Origin: Bacillota bacterium
GTDB lineage: Bacteria > Bacillota > UBA4882 > UBA8346
Assembly (NCBI GenBank): GCA_023415835.1
Contig: JAEZJK010000106.1
Coordinates: 1 to 55,318 of the forward strand
Reading direction: 5' to 3'
DNA: 55,318 nucleotides
Position numbers and translations under genes: made by a program. The notes below the pieces were generated by a model. That model was not told the DNA's origin and did no database searches. It worked only from the letters and a program-made list of their open reading frames with translations. Below, one piece after another: positions 15,614 through 24,437 of the stretch; position 1 is the first letter of the stretch, and each line of letters begins with the position of its first letter.

Positions 15614-18181
15614 TCACAAACTATGCTTTCGCCAACAAATCACGTTTTTTTCAGCAAGGTTTGCATGAAGCCATATCTCTTCGGTGTTTTGAACCTCAAA
15701 TACTTTCACTGCTTCCTGCCAATGGGCCTCCTCCGGTAAAAGCCTGCCCAATTGGTTTGGTTTTTTACTGAAAAAATCCCGGTTAAAAACGGTCCCGTCA
15801 TTAGCTGGATTTAAGGTTAGGTAAAAAACTCCCGTCTCCACCAGGTCCTGGAAGAAATGAGTCCCATAGGAAAGTTCGGGAACGAACCCACTGGTTTCAA
15901 AGGCCAATTCTCCCAAGACCGCAAAACGATTGATTTCCGCGAAAGAAACCGGGATGCCCAGGCTAGGGGTGCTGGTTCCCCAACGGCCGGGTCCCAGCAG
16001 GGCGGTGGGGAATTCTTCCTGGCTGGGGGTGAGCCGGTTTAATTTACCGATAATCCGGGCTATTTGATATTTGGCCGGAATAGGAAGATCCGCATAGGCC
16101 TCCGGAACTACCCAGATTAGCCGTGACAGCTTCAGTTCCAAACTGCCGCCCATAAACCTGCCCCGGGTTTTAAAGATGGTTTGATCCATGGAAATCTGTT
16201 CCGGTATCGCCACCCGTTCCTGATAACACTTAACTTGTAGCGGCCGGCATTGAAGCAAGTTTAGATAATAACCGCCGTCGGGGCGGAAATTGACGGTAAA
16301 CTCGGTATCTACCGGATAACCGTAAGCCAGTTCCAGGGTTTGAAGGATTTTTCCCATTACCCTGGGAAAATCGGTTTCATTCAACAAGTGTTCAAAATTA
16401 ATGGTCCAACGTTCCATCGGAAGCGGTTCATTATGGTATTCGCGGGTGGCGAATATGGTTAAGTTGGGCATAATCTTGGAACTGGCCAAGGTTTGAAGGG
16501 ATACGGTATCGAGCTTATTTGCCTCCAAGTTTAGCAGATCCACATCATGCTGGGTAAAGGCCGAATCTGTTTCCGGTTGAAGCCGGGGGTAATCCAAGGC
16601 TACAATCCGGGCATAGTCGTCACCGCTACGATCCACCGCTCGAGTGCCGAGGCCCAGGACCAACCGGAGCATTCCCGCCTCAGGCTTCATTTGGCCGTGC
16701 CAGACATAGAGATTATGGGAGAGGGCTACACCGGCCAGATCGGGAAAGAAGAAAGCCCTATGATAACTGCCGGATACCCGCTGGACTAATAGGGCCATTT
16801 GCTCGTCACAATCGGCTAGGCCACGTTGGGAACGGTAAGCCAAAGCATCAGCATTCATGGTACTGGCATAGACCGTCCGGACCGCTTCGAGAAAATTTTC
16901 AAACCTTTCCGGCAAATTGCCTTGGTTAGGGCAGAAAACACTCTCATACTTACCAGCGAAAGCATTTCCGAAACTGTCTTCCAGCAGGCTGCTGGAGCGG
17001 ACGATGATCGGGGATTGACCGAAGTATTCCAACATTTCCAGGAATTGTCCCCTGACTATCTCCGGGAATAATCCTTTACGCAGCTTCTCATGTAATTCGG
17101 TAGCCGCCGTATAGTACTTCTCCGGTTTTTTTTGTTCTTGGCGCAGCTGCCAGCAGCCGTTCTCCACCAAATAAGTGTAAAACACGTCCGAGCCGATATA
17201 GAAGGAGTCATGCGGCTCTAATAACTCCTGCCAATCCGCCCCGGTATCCGAGGCCAAAATCTTACGGGCCAGGATCAGCCCCACCGCTTTTCCGCCGATT
17301 AATCCGGATCCGATCATCCTTGATTTCACTTGGAGCAGGTCTTCAATGGCTAGGTAATGACGGGCCAATTTTAGGATCCGCTGATCCCGGCTAATAACCA
17401 TCGTTAATAGTTGATCCAGGATTGATTCTTTGGCCTCAAGGAGTTGTGGATCGACTGAAGCCGTCCCCGCTAGGTCTTTGGCATTTAAGAAGAGGTGATC
17501 CCAGTAATCAATCCGGCGTTCGGCATTCCCTAAATTATGGCGTTGATCATCAAGTAGCTTAGCCATATCGGCGCTGCTTGTCAAAGGCAGAAAGTCGGCT
17601 CCTGCTTCGGCATGTGGTAAAAACATAGTCGGAGAGTATCTTTTCCAAACCTTTAAGGGGTGAATATAGTAACGGCCTTTACTAAAGACATCCAATAACA
17701 ATTGGGTTGTTTCCCTAATCCGGGCGATGGTCTGAAAAGAGTGGCAATCGCGGAGCAAGCCGAAATAGGCGATGGTTTTTAATTCGAAAAGATAAGGGCA
17801 GGTAACCATGAAAAAGTTACCGATCATCAGGTCGGTGCCCCATTCTGAAAGTAGTTCCGAGAGGCTGTCAAAAACATAACAGGCCCGTTCGCCTTCGCGG
17901 GTGGCGACTTCCCTGATAGCGGCGGAAAAGGATTCAAACCCACCGGCCGGGTCTACCGGGATAATCTTTGCGCCCGATCCTGGTTCCAGGATGGGCGGGT
18001 GTTCGCCAAAGCGAAAATAAACCAGGGGTTTTCCTTCCGCGGCTGCTGTGGCTAGGAATTTGCGGGCGAAATAAGCATAATCTTCAATCTGATCGACCTG
18101 CCAAACGACGTTGTCGCCCCAGCGGAGGTCATCCAGAACCCGATCCAGGCCGGGGATTCCGGTAGAGGCCCGTTCAAACAT
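15614..18181 (-). CDS. Degenerate KaiC-like domain fused to PEP synthase-type ATP-grasp domain
   Basis: An 855-residue protein. Residues 1 to about 200 resemble KaiC/RecA-fold ATPases (STGIPGLDRVLDDLRWGD at the start, Walker B-like CYVFDSLSELLSEWG at 101-115), but the expected Walker A G-x-x-G-x-G-K-T is replaced by WGDNVVWQVD, so ATP binding there is unlikely. Residues 290-650 are the nucleotide-binding half of pyruvate phosphate dikinase/PEP synthase: LIGGKAVGLILAR, PIIVRSSSLLEDSFGNAFAGKYES (RSSS and E around 395-401), MALLVQRV, and NLLQCRPLQV at 641-650. The swivelling phosphohistidine domain and the PEP-binding barrel are missing. Residues 651-855 (GPGRWGTSTPSLGIPVSF, YGTHFFQDLVETGVFY) are a tail seen in some PEP/pyruvate-binding-domain proteins. 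It cannot be a complete PEP synthase. It is divergent from prkA and convergent with ureD. The function is unknown; a phosphotransfer or regulatory role is inference. Confidence 0.75.
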   Translation of the reverse strand: MFERASTGIPGLDRVLDDLRWGDNVVWQVDQIEDYAYFARKFLATAAAEGKPLVYFRFGEHPPILEPGSGAKIIPVDPAGGFESFSAAIREVATREGERACYVFDSLSELLSEWGTDLMIGNFFMVTCPYLFELKTIAYFGLLRDCHSFQTIARIRETTQLLLDVFSKGRYYIHPLKVWKRYSPTMFLPHAEAGADFLPLTSSADMAKLLDDQRHNLGNAERRIDYWDHLFLNAKDLAGTASVDPQLLEAKESILDQLLTMVISRDQRILKLARHYLAIEDLLQVKSRMIGSGLIGGKAVGLILARKILASDTGADWQELLEPHDSFYIGSDVFYTYLVENGCWQLRQEQKKPEKYYTAATELHEKLRKGLFPEIVRGQFLEMLEYFGQSPIIVRSSSLLEDSFGNAFAGKYESVFCPNQGNLPERFENFLEAVRTVYASTMNADALAYRSQRGLADCDEQMALLVQRVSGSYHRAFFFPDLAGVALSHNLYVWHGQMKPEAGMLRLVLGLGTRAVDRSGDDYARIVALDYPRLQPETDSAFTQHDVDLLNLEANKLDTVSLQTLASSKIMPNLTIFATREYHNEPLPMERWTINFEHLLNETDFPRVMGKILQTLELAYGYPVDTEFTVNFRPDGGYYLNLLQCRPLQVKCYQERVAIPEQISMDQTIFKTRGRFMGGSLELKLSRLIWVVPEAYADLPIPAKYQIARIIGKLNRLTPSQEEFPTALLGPGRWGTSTPSLGIPVSFAEINRFAVLGELAFETSGFVPELSYGTHFFQDLVETGVFYLTLNPANDGTVFNRDFFSKKPNQLGRLLPEEAHWQEAVKVFEVQNTEEIWLHANLAEKNVICWRKHSL

Positions 18182-18262
18182 TAGCGTTACGCTCCTTAAA
18201 CCGTTTGATTCGATTCGCCTTATTCAATCATTAATCCCAGTGTATGCTGTAATCGTTAAAAG

Positions 18263-18292
18263 GTCAATATGGCTTGGGGAGATTCATATAAT
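18263..18292 (+). promoter_or_regulatory. Possible sigma-E-type promoter upstream of prkA
   Basis: GTCAATAT (18263-18270) and CATATAAT (18285-18292) are separated by 14 bases. This resembles the Bacillus sigma-E consensus (-35 near GTCATATT, -10 near CATACAAT, spacing 13-15). It lies about 135 bases upstream of the prkA ATG. In Bacillus, prkA, yhbH and spoVR belong to the sigma-E regulon, which makes the match more credible, but it is still a pattern match by eye. Confidence 0.4.
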
Positions 18293-18426
18293 GTATTAGT
18301 GGTGAGTACAACATTGAAAGGTTATTTGGCCGGTAAAAAGGATCCTGCCATTTAATTATTTTTAATTATGACAATAGAATTTGGTAAACTTGCACGACCA
18401 GCCAAGATCTTGGGGGAGGGATCATA

Positions 18427-20355
18427 ATGGAAGAAAGTTCGATTGCCGAATTGATCTCGAAAGACCGTTCCGAAAGAAAGCGCCAGCATTTTGAAGGCAC
18501 TCTCCTGGATTATCTGGAAATCGTCAAGGGAAACCCGGGGGTTGCCCGTTTGGCTCACGAGCGCTTATATGATTTGTTGGTCAAACCGGGGGTTGAGGTT
18601 TTTAAAACCGAGGAAAATCCAAGGCTGCGCCGGATTCATGGCAATGACATTATCAAAAAGTACCAGTTTTTTATGGATGATTTTTATGGGATCGACAAGA
18701 CAATTATGAAGATCGTCCGTTATTTCCATGCTGCCGCCATGCAGGGCGAGGAAGCGCGCCAGGTGCTGTATTTGGTCGGTCCGGTAGGCGCGGGAAAATC
18801 ATCATTAATGGAACATTTGAAGAAAGGGTTGGAAACAGCAGCCCCGATTTATCTGATTAAAGGTTGCCCGATGCGGGAAGAACCGCTTCATTTAATCCCC
18901 AAGCACCTCCGAAAGGGATTTTCGGAGCTGCTGAAGGTCAGGATCGAAGGAGATCTTTGCCCGGTTTGCCGTTACCGGTTGAAAAATGAATACAACGGGG
19001 AATTTGAGCGGATGCCTGTGGAAACCGGCGAGTTCTCGATCCGCTCCCGGAAAGGCATCGGGGTGGTGCCGCCGGTGGATCCTAATAATCAGGACACCTC
19101 GGTCTTAATCGGTTCAGTGGATATTTCAAAGATGGATCTCTTCCCCGAAGACGATCCCCGGGTTTTATCGTTAAATGGGGCTTTTAGTGTGGGAAACCGG
19201 GGTATTGTGGAGTTTATCGAGGTCTTCAAGAATGAAATCGAATATTTGCATACCATGATCACTGCCACACAGGAAAAGTCGGTTCCATCGCCGGGGAAAG
19301 GCCCGATGATCTATTTTGACGGAGTGATTTTAGCCCACTCTAACGAAGCGGAGTGGAATAAGTTCAAATCCGACCATACCAATGAAGCGATCCTGGATCG
19401 GATTGTCAAGGTGGAAGTACCCTATTGTTTGGAATTGAGCGAGGAAATTAAGATCTATCAGAAGTTGCTTCGGCAAAGTAATTTTAAGGCGCATATCGCG
19501 CCGCATACTATTGAGATCGCTTCCATGTTCGCCATTTTAACCCGGCTGGCTCCATCGGCCAAGGTGGATCCCTTTACCAAGTTAAAGATTTATAACGGTG
19601 AGGAAGTAATGGAACAAGGCAGCGCCAAAAAGGTGGATATCGCTGAGTTGCGGGAGGAAGCTAACCGGGAGGGGATGACCGGTATTTCCACCCGTTTTAT
19701 CATGAAGGCGTTGGATATTACCTTGTCGGAATCGGAGAGCAATTGCATTAACCCGCTTTCAATTTTGGAAACCATGATCAAGCAGGTGAAAGAAATTTCA
19801 ATTGCCGAGGATGAACGTAAACGTTATTTAGGTTTTCTCCAAGATATTTTACGCAAAGAGTACCATAAGATTTTGGAGGCGGAGGTTACTAAGGCTTTTA
19901 TCCACGGTTATCAGGAACAGGCCCAGGATCTTTTCAATAACTACCTGGATCATGCCGAGGCTTTTGCTAACCGGGCCAAGATTAAAGATCGGAATACCGG
20001 TGAGGAGTTGGAGCCGGATGAGAAGTTTCTCCAGTCAATCGAAGAGCAGATTGGGATCTCCGGGACCGCGGCTAAGGGTTTCCGGCAGGATGTGACCGCT
20101 TATATGTTTTACGTACTCCGTAGCGGCGGGAAACTCGATTACAACAGTTATGAGCCGTTGAAGGCGGCGATTGAAAAGAAATTGACCGCTTCGGTCCGGG
20201 AGTTGTCCCGGGTGATCACCCAATCTAAGGTGAGGGATAAAGATCAAAACGAAAAGTATAACGCTATGGTAGCAGAGATGGAGCAGAACGGATATTGCGC
20301 CCATTGCTGTAATGTAATTTTGAAATACGCGGCCAATAATTTGTGGAAAGATTAA
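18427..20355 (+). CDS. prkA: PrkA family AAA+ serine protein kinase/protease
   Basis: A 642-residue member of the PrkA/YeaG family. Walker A GPVGAGKSS is at 118-126 after the PrkA N-terminal region, and the distinctive CPVC pair is at 178-181 (with CAHCC near 624-628), possibly a metal site. Residues about 250-360 carry the AAA core (YFDGVILAHSNEAEWNKFKS), and the C-terminal third is the PrkA C-terminal domain. The family was described first as a kinase and later with ATP-dependent protease activity; in Bacillus it acts in the mother cell, in enterobacteria in stress and stationary phase. GGGAGGG precedes the ATG. It is the first gene of the prkA-yhbH-spoVR operon, the standard arrangement. 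Confidence 0.93.
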   Translation: MEESSIAELISKDRSERKRQHFEGTLLDYLEIVKGNPGVARLAHERLYDLLVKPGVEVFKTEENPRLRRIHGNDIIKKYQFFMDDFYGIDKTIMKIVRYFHAAAMQGEEARQVLYLVGPVGAGKSSLMEHLKKGLETAAPIYLIKGCPMREEPLHLIPKHLRKGFSELLKVRIEGDLCPVCRYRLKNEYNGEFERMPVETGEFSIRSRKGIGVVPPVDPNNQDTSVLIGSVDISKMDLFPEDDPRVLSLNGAFSVGNRGIVEFIEVFKNEIEYLHTMITATQEKSVPSPGKGPMIYFDGVILAHSNEAEWNKFKSDHTNEAILDRIVKVEVPYCLELSEEIKIYQKLLRQSNFKAHIAPHTIEIASMFAILTRLAPSAKVDPFTKLKIYNGEEVMEQGSAKKVDIAELREEANREGMTGISTRFIMKALDITLSESESNCINPLSILETMIKQVKEISIAEDERKRYLGFLQDILRKEYHKILEAEVTKAFIHGYQEQAQDLFNNYLDHAEAFANRAKIKDRNTGEELEPDEKFLQSIEEQIGISGTAAKGFRQDVTAYMFYVLRSGGKLDYNSYEPLKAAIEKKLTASVRELSRVITQSKVRDKDQNEKYNAMVAEMEQNGYCAHCCNVILKYAANNLWKD

Positions 20356-20365
20356 CGATCCATTT

Positions 20366-20395
20366 TGTAGGGGCGAATGGCTGTTCGCCCCTACA
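20366..20395. repeat. Perfect 12-bp-stem hairpin between prkA and yhbH
   Basis: TGTAGGGGCGAA (20366-20377) and TTCGCCCCTACA (20384-20395) form a perfect 12-bp stem with the loop TGGCTG. It starts ten bases after the prkA stop and ends 24 bases before the yhbH start, just upstream of its ribosome binding site. No T-run follows, so it is not a standard terminator; it looks like an inserted palindromic repeat within the operon and may set relative mRNA levels. Confidence 0.7.
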
Positions 20396-20419
20396 TATAA
20401 TGTGATCCGGGAGGTTTTA

Positions 20420-21589
20420 ATGGCAATTTTCCGAGAATCACCGGGGGATTCGGGACGGGCGGCCGAGGATCGCCGCCGCCACCGGCAACTGGTGGAACAA
20501 TCGATCAAAAAGAATATCGGGCAGATTATCGCCGAAGAAAGCATTATCGGGCAGAGCGGCAGTAAAAAGATTAAAATTCCCATCCGGAGCCTTAAGGAAT
20601 ACCAGTTTGTTTACGGAAAGAACCGTTCAGGCGTCGGAACCGGCGCCGGGGATGAGCAGCGGGGCGATGTAATCGAAAGGGGTAGCAAAAGCGAAGGCCT
20701 GGGCAATCAGGGAGCGGGGAATGATCCCGGTGAAGATATTTATGAAACGGAAATTACCCTCGAGGAACTAATTAATTACCTGTTCGACGATCTTGATCTA
20801 CCGTTTATGGAGCGGAAGCGGATTGCCCAGTTGGAAACCGTATCCCAACAAAAACGCAGCGGCTATCGGCATAAGGGGCCTCCGCCCCGTCTCGCCAAGA
20901 AGAAAGCGGTTATGGAAAAGATTAAACGCCGCCAAAGCACCAAGCGATACGATTCTGAGGAGGCTGGCCCCGAAACGGAGGAGACAGATATCGAAGGGCG
21001 TTTCCCTTTCCGGGAAGAGGATTTGCGTTACCACCAGATGCGCGAAGAACGGATCCCCCAATCAAATGCTGTGGTAATTTGTATTATGGATACCAGCGGT
21101 TCGATGGATCAGGTCAAAAAATACCTGGCCCGGAGTTTTTACTTTTTGCTGTATCAATTTATCCGGCTAAAATATATCAATGTGGAACTGGTTTTTATCG
21201 CGCATACCACCCAGGCCACGGTGGTTACCGAAGACGAATTTTTCCATAAGGGCGAGTCGGGCGGAACTTATATCAGTAGCGGTTATGAAAAGGCCTTGCA
21301 AATAGTTGCGGATCAGTATCCTCCGTCTTGCTGGAATATTTATGCCTTTCATTGCAGTGACGGGGATAACTGGGAGGAAGATAACGATAAAACCCTGGAA
21401 TTGGCGGAGAAACTTTGCCAGGCCTGTAACTTGTTCGGCTACGGCGAGATAATGACCGGGACTAGTACCATCCGGAGGCTGTATCAGGACAAAATAAAAG
21501 CGCCTAATTTTTCCTTAGTTACTATCAATTCCCGTGAAGAGATCTGGCCGGCGCTCCGGAACATGCTGGCCAGGGAGGAAAAGCTATGA
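20420..21589 (+). CDS. yhbH: YhbH/YeaH family protein (DUF444, VWA-like)
   Basis: A 389-residue protein starting MAIFRESPGDSGR, placed by GGGAGG eight bases before the ATG; a GTG farther upstream is less likely. The C-terminal part has a von Willebrand A-like fold with the metal-ion-dependent adhesion motif DTSGS at 224-228, then YLARSFYFLLYQFIRLKY. Residues 60-200 are a basic, low-complexity linker rich in Gly, Glu and Arg. The family is nearly always next to prkA and spoVR; in Bacillus it affects sporulation, in E. coli YeaH works with the kinase YeaG. Its stop overlaps the spoVR start (ATGA). Confidence 0.93.
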   Translation: MAIFRESPGDSGRAAEDRRRHRQLVEQSIKKNIGQIIAEESIIGQSGSKKIKIPIRSLKEYQFVYGKNRSGVGTGAGDEQRGDVIERGSKSEGLGNQGAGNDPGEDIYETEITLEELINYLFDDLDLPFMERKRIAQLETVSQQKRSGYRHKGPPPRLAKKKAVMEKIKRRQSTKRYDSEEAGPETEETDIEGRFPFREEDLRYHQMREERIPQSNAVVICIMDTSGSMDQVKKYLARSFYFLLYQFIRLKYINVELVFIAHTTQATVVTEDEFFHKGESGGTYISSGYEKALQIVADQYPPSCWNIYAFHCSDGDNWEEDNDKTLELAEKLCQACNLFGYGEIMTGTSTIRRLYQDKIKAPNFSLVTINSREEIWPALRNMLAREEKL

Positions 21590-22956
21590 GCGAATTCAGT
21601 ATCGCCGAATTGGAACAATGGAATGAAAAGATTGAGGCCTGCGCGGGTGAGATGGGCCTTGATTTTTATCCACAGGAATTTGAAATCTGTTCTTTCGAAG
21701 AAATGTTGGGTTATGAGGCTTATACCGGAATGCCCAGCCATTATCCACATTGGAGTTACGGCAAAGCCTTCGACAGGCTACATACTTTTTATCGTTATAA
21801 TTTAGCTGGGCTCCCTTATGAAATGGTAATTAATTCCAACCCTTGTTTAGCGTATTTGATGCGGGACAATACTTTGCTGCTCCAAATACTGACCATCGCC
21901 CATGTTTATGGGCATAACGATTTTTTTAAAAATAACCGGCTTTTCAAATCAACCCGGGCCGAGATGGCCATCGCTGGTTTTAAGAACCATGCCGAACGAA
22001 TCAGGGGTTATATCCAGGATCCGGGCATTGGGTACATCAAGGTGGAAAGGGTACTTGACGCGGTTCATTCCCTCCGTTACCAGGTCAATCGGACAATTGG
22101 CTATAAAAAGTTAACTACGGAAGAGGTAAAGCAGCGATTGCTGGAGGAATTCCATCGTAAGACCCGTGCTGATTCCTTTGGCTCTCTTGTCGAAGCTAAA
22201 GCCCCACCCGATTTAAACCGGGTTCCGCTCGAACCGGAAGAGGATATTTTGGGATTTATTATTGAATACAGCCGTCTTGATGAGTGGGAAAAAGAGATCA
22301 TCCGGATCGTCCGGGCGGAGAGCGAATATTTCCTGCCGCAGATTGAAACCAAGATTATGAATGAGGGTTGGGCAAGCTTTTGGCATTATCGGATCCTGCA
22401 AAAGTTGAACCTAGCCCAGGATTTACATATGGAATTTTTAAAACGGCACCATCAAGTAATCAGGCCGATCCCTGGAGGTTTAAACCCTTATCATTTAGGG
22501 TTCATAATACTGAACGACTTGGAAACCAGGTTTGGGCCGGAGAAAATCTTTGAAGCCCGTAAGATCGAATCGGATCGTTCCTTTATTAGGCGTTATCTCA
22601 CTTTGGACCTGTGCCGGGAGTTATGCCTCTTTGAATATTTTCGAGATGAGGAACAGGGAATTATCAGCCAAGTCGCCGACGAAGACGGTTGGGAACCAAT
22701 TAGGGACACTTTATGCCAAAATATCGGCCTCAGTTCGGTACCGGTAATCAAGGTGAAAGAAATGTCGTGCCGGGATGGGAGTTTGCTCCTGGAACACGAA
22801 TATGACGGGCGTGATCTCGAGTTGGGTCATACGGGCGAAACCATCAAATATCTGGTGGAGTTGTGGGGAAGACCGGTGAAGTTAATTACCCGTTTTAAAG
22901 GGAAGGAAAAGATGATCATCTGTGATGAATTCAAAAAACTGACGGCGGTTGATTAG
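21586..22956 (+). CDS. spoVR: SpoVR family protein
   Basis: A 456-residue SpoVR protein, named for a Bacillus stage V (spore cortex) phenotype. MPSHYPHWSYGKAFDR, GLPYEMVINSNPCLAYLM, VYGHNDFFKNN and NEGWASFWHYRIL are the conserved blocks of the family, the last one with candidate metal ligands. The ATG overlaps the yhbH stop and GGAGG lies in the end of yhbH. The biochemical function is not established. The set of three genes supports a sporulating Firmicute, although gamma-proteobacteria carry it too. Confidence 0.93.
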   Translation: MSEFSIAELEQWNEKIEACAGEMGLDFYPQEFEICSFEEMLGYEAYTGMPSHYPHWSYGKAFDRLHTFYRYNLAGLPYEMVINSNPCLAYLMRDNTLLLQILTIAHVYGHNDFFKNNRLFKSTRAEMAIAGFKNHAERIRGYIQDPGIGYIKVERVLDAVHSLRYQVNRTIGYKKLTTEEVKQRLLEEFHRKTRADSFGSLVEAKAPPDLNRVPLEPEEDILGFIIEYSRLDEWEKEIIRIVRAESEYFLPQIETKIMNEGWASFWHYRILQKLNLAQDLHMEFLKRHHQVIRPIPGGLNPYHLGFIILNDLETRFGPEKIFEARKIESDRSFIRRYLTLDLCRELCLFEYFRDEEQGIISQVADEDGWEPIRDTLCQNIGLSSVPVIKVKEMSCRDGSLLLEHEYDGRDLELGHTGETIKYLVELWGRPVKLITRFKGKEKMIICDEFKKLTAVD

Positions 22957-23066
22957 AAAGATAAAATGCGGATTAATTTTGGAAACCAAAAATATTACGG
23001 TTATATAATACCCTTCTAGATAACTGGGTTAACGCGATAATAATACTGTTAAGCTTCGAAATTTTT

Positions 23067-23197
23067 ATCTCCCGTAGAGGCGCTAAGGCCGCAGGGAATT
23101 AATTTGCAGTGAAGGTAAAGCATAACACTTTATTTTATTAGCCTTCACCTGTAACATTTTTTATTTAGCCCTGCACTGCTGCACCTTTGCGGGAGAT
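23067..23197. repeat. Triply nested inverted repeat
   Basis: Three pairs of arms are nested symmetrically: ATCTCCCG (23067) with CGGGAGAT (23190), GCAGGG (23091) with CCCTGC (23169), and GTGAAGG (23109) with CCTTCAC (23142). The arrangement suggests either a structured RNA of about 130 nucleotides or a MITE-like palindromic insertion. It lies in the gap between spoVR and the convergent small membrane protein gene. Confidence 0.5.
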
Positions 23198-23232
23198 GGA
23201 TGTTTTTTCGTTGTAGGTTGTTATTTTCTATT

Positions 23233-23718
23233 TCAAGGCTGCTTTTTGGGCTTTTCAGCTGAATTGTAGACTGTAAACAGTTTATGGGTAACATAAAAAT
23301 CCTGGAAGACAATTTGGGCGGAGTCTTTTTTCTCGGTATTTTCGAGAAAGGCGATTCGTTTTCCGCCATCGGGCGATGGTTTAACATTAATCATTTTGTA
23401 GAAATCTTCTGTTTTGCCTTCAAACTTTGCCAGTAGCAAAAATTCCTTAACCCCTTTTTGCCCGTAAAAGGTCAAAGCCTCAGTTTTGGTGGGAAAATAG
23501 TGCAGTTCGACGATGAACTCTTGAGGCTCATCCTTGAGGATTGCCATTCCGATGAGGTCGGTATCGACATCTTTGGTGATCACATTAAAGACGGTTAAGG
23601 CGCCGATAATTAATAACGGGATTCCCGCCCATAAATACTTTTTATTTTTTCTACTTTTTAATAAAAATAAGACTCCTAGAAAAAACAAGGTAAGGCCAAG
23701 GGACGCCAGGTAACTCAT
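23233..23718 (-). CDS. Small membrane protein of unknown function
   Basis: A 161-residue protein. Residues 2-20 (LASLGLTLFFLGVLFLL) and 28-46 (YLWAGIPLLIIGALTVFNV) are two membrane segments separated by a basic loop. The remaining 115 residues are a soluble domain with beta-strand character, predicted to face outside. No recognised motif. It starts at an ATG with GGAGGTT seven bases upstream, so the start is well supported. No operon partner. Function unknown. Confidence 0.65.
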   Translation of the reverse strand: MSYLASLGLTLFFLGVLFLLKSRKNKKYLWAGIPLLIIGALTVFNVITKDVDTDLIGMAILKDEPQEFIVELHYFPTKTEALTFYGQKGVKEFLLLAKFEGKTEDFYKMINVKPSPDGGKRIAFLENTEKKDSAQIVFQDFYVTHKLFTVYNSAEKPKKQP

Positions 23719-24042
23719 GTCATAACCTCCGCAGCATTATTGGTTAAAAACATTTGACTCTTATCCGATAAATCCTGCTTCGGTAAGATAAAAGTGTTAA
23801 ATTCCTTAAGCGCCGCAGCAAAACTTTTATCTGAAGGCCGGGCGGTTGGCATCTGTTTGCAAAGAGGTAATTTGGCAAAATTTTATTAAAATAAAAGATT
23901 CACTTCGAGAAAAGAAGGTAATTTGCTAATTATGGCCTAAATTGGTAGCCTTCGGGTTAAATAAATCTTTTTTCAGTCCGATAATTAAAATATAAATGCT
24001 TAACAGGAAGTTAAGGCAAAACGTCTCAAGGAAGGGACAAAG
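23719..24042. other. Gene-free stretch with inverted and direct repeats
   Basis: This AT-rich region holds a 10-bp inverted repeat AGATAAAAGT (23786-23795)/ACTTTTATCT (23823-23832) and two direct copies of GGTAATTTG, about 60 bases apart. It resembles no riboswitch class I can name. It probably includes the promoter for the Ca-binding gene region. Confidence 0.45.
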
Positions 24043-24309
24043 ATGAAGATTAGCGGCGCCAATGTATTTTTGGCTATTAAACTCCATTCCTCAAAGCAAT
24101 TCCATCCTGTAGGACCTCTTATATTTTGGGCTAAATTCCAACCACGTCCCGAAGTAAGCCAAATTAAAACTGCTCAAATCCGGATTGCCGTGCTTGGCTT
24201 AGGCTCAGCTAATTTCCTATGCTTACGGGTCCGGCTCAAGGAGGCCTTTTTTTGCTTTGGGGCTAAAAGGAGGTGGAGCCTCTATTCCGGCAACATTGTC
24301 ACAATTTAA
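24043..24309 (+). pseudogene. Decayed or truncated paralogue of the Ca-binding protein downstream
   Basis: An 88-residue frame with a good ribosome binding site (GGAAGGG, six bases). Its N-terminus MKISGANVFL parallels MKIAGSKVEM of the next gene, and a Phe-Trp pair falls at 28-29 in both proteins. After about residue 31 the similarity ends and the sequence becomes Arg/Phe-rich and unlike a folded protein. The simplest reading is a duplicated 5' end that lost its body. An independent short protein is possible. Confidence 0.35.
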
Positions 24310-24437
24310 TAATTTAAAAGGCCAATAGCCAAAAGCCGGGACATTTGTAAGAGAAGACAGTACGGGCAATATGACGGTTTGGTAGTTTAAGTTTCTAACA
24401 CGGAGGTTAGTAATTCTCATGGAAGGGGAGATTTCGT

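Noticed and set aside
24014..24042. c-di-GMP riboswitch (GGCAAAAC ... GGGACAAAG looked like GEMM)
   Set aside because: The GCAAAGCC block and the second hairpin with its receptor are missing, so the match is only to short strings.
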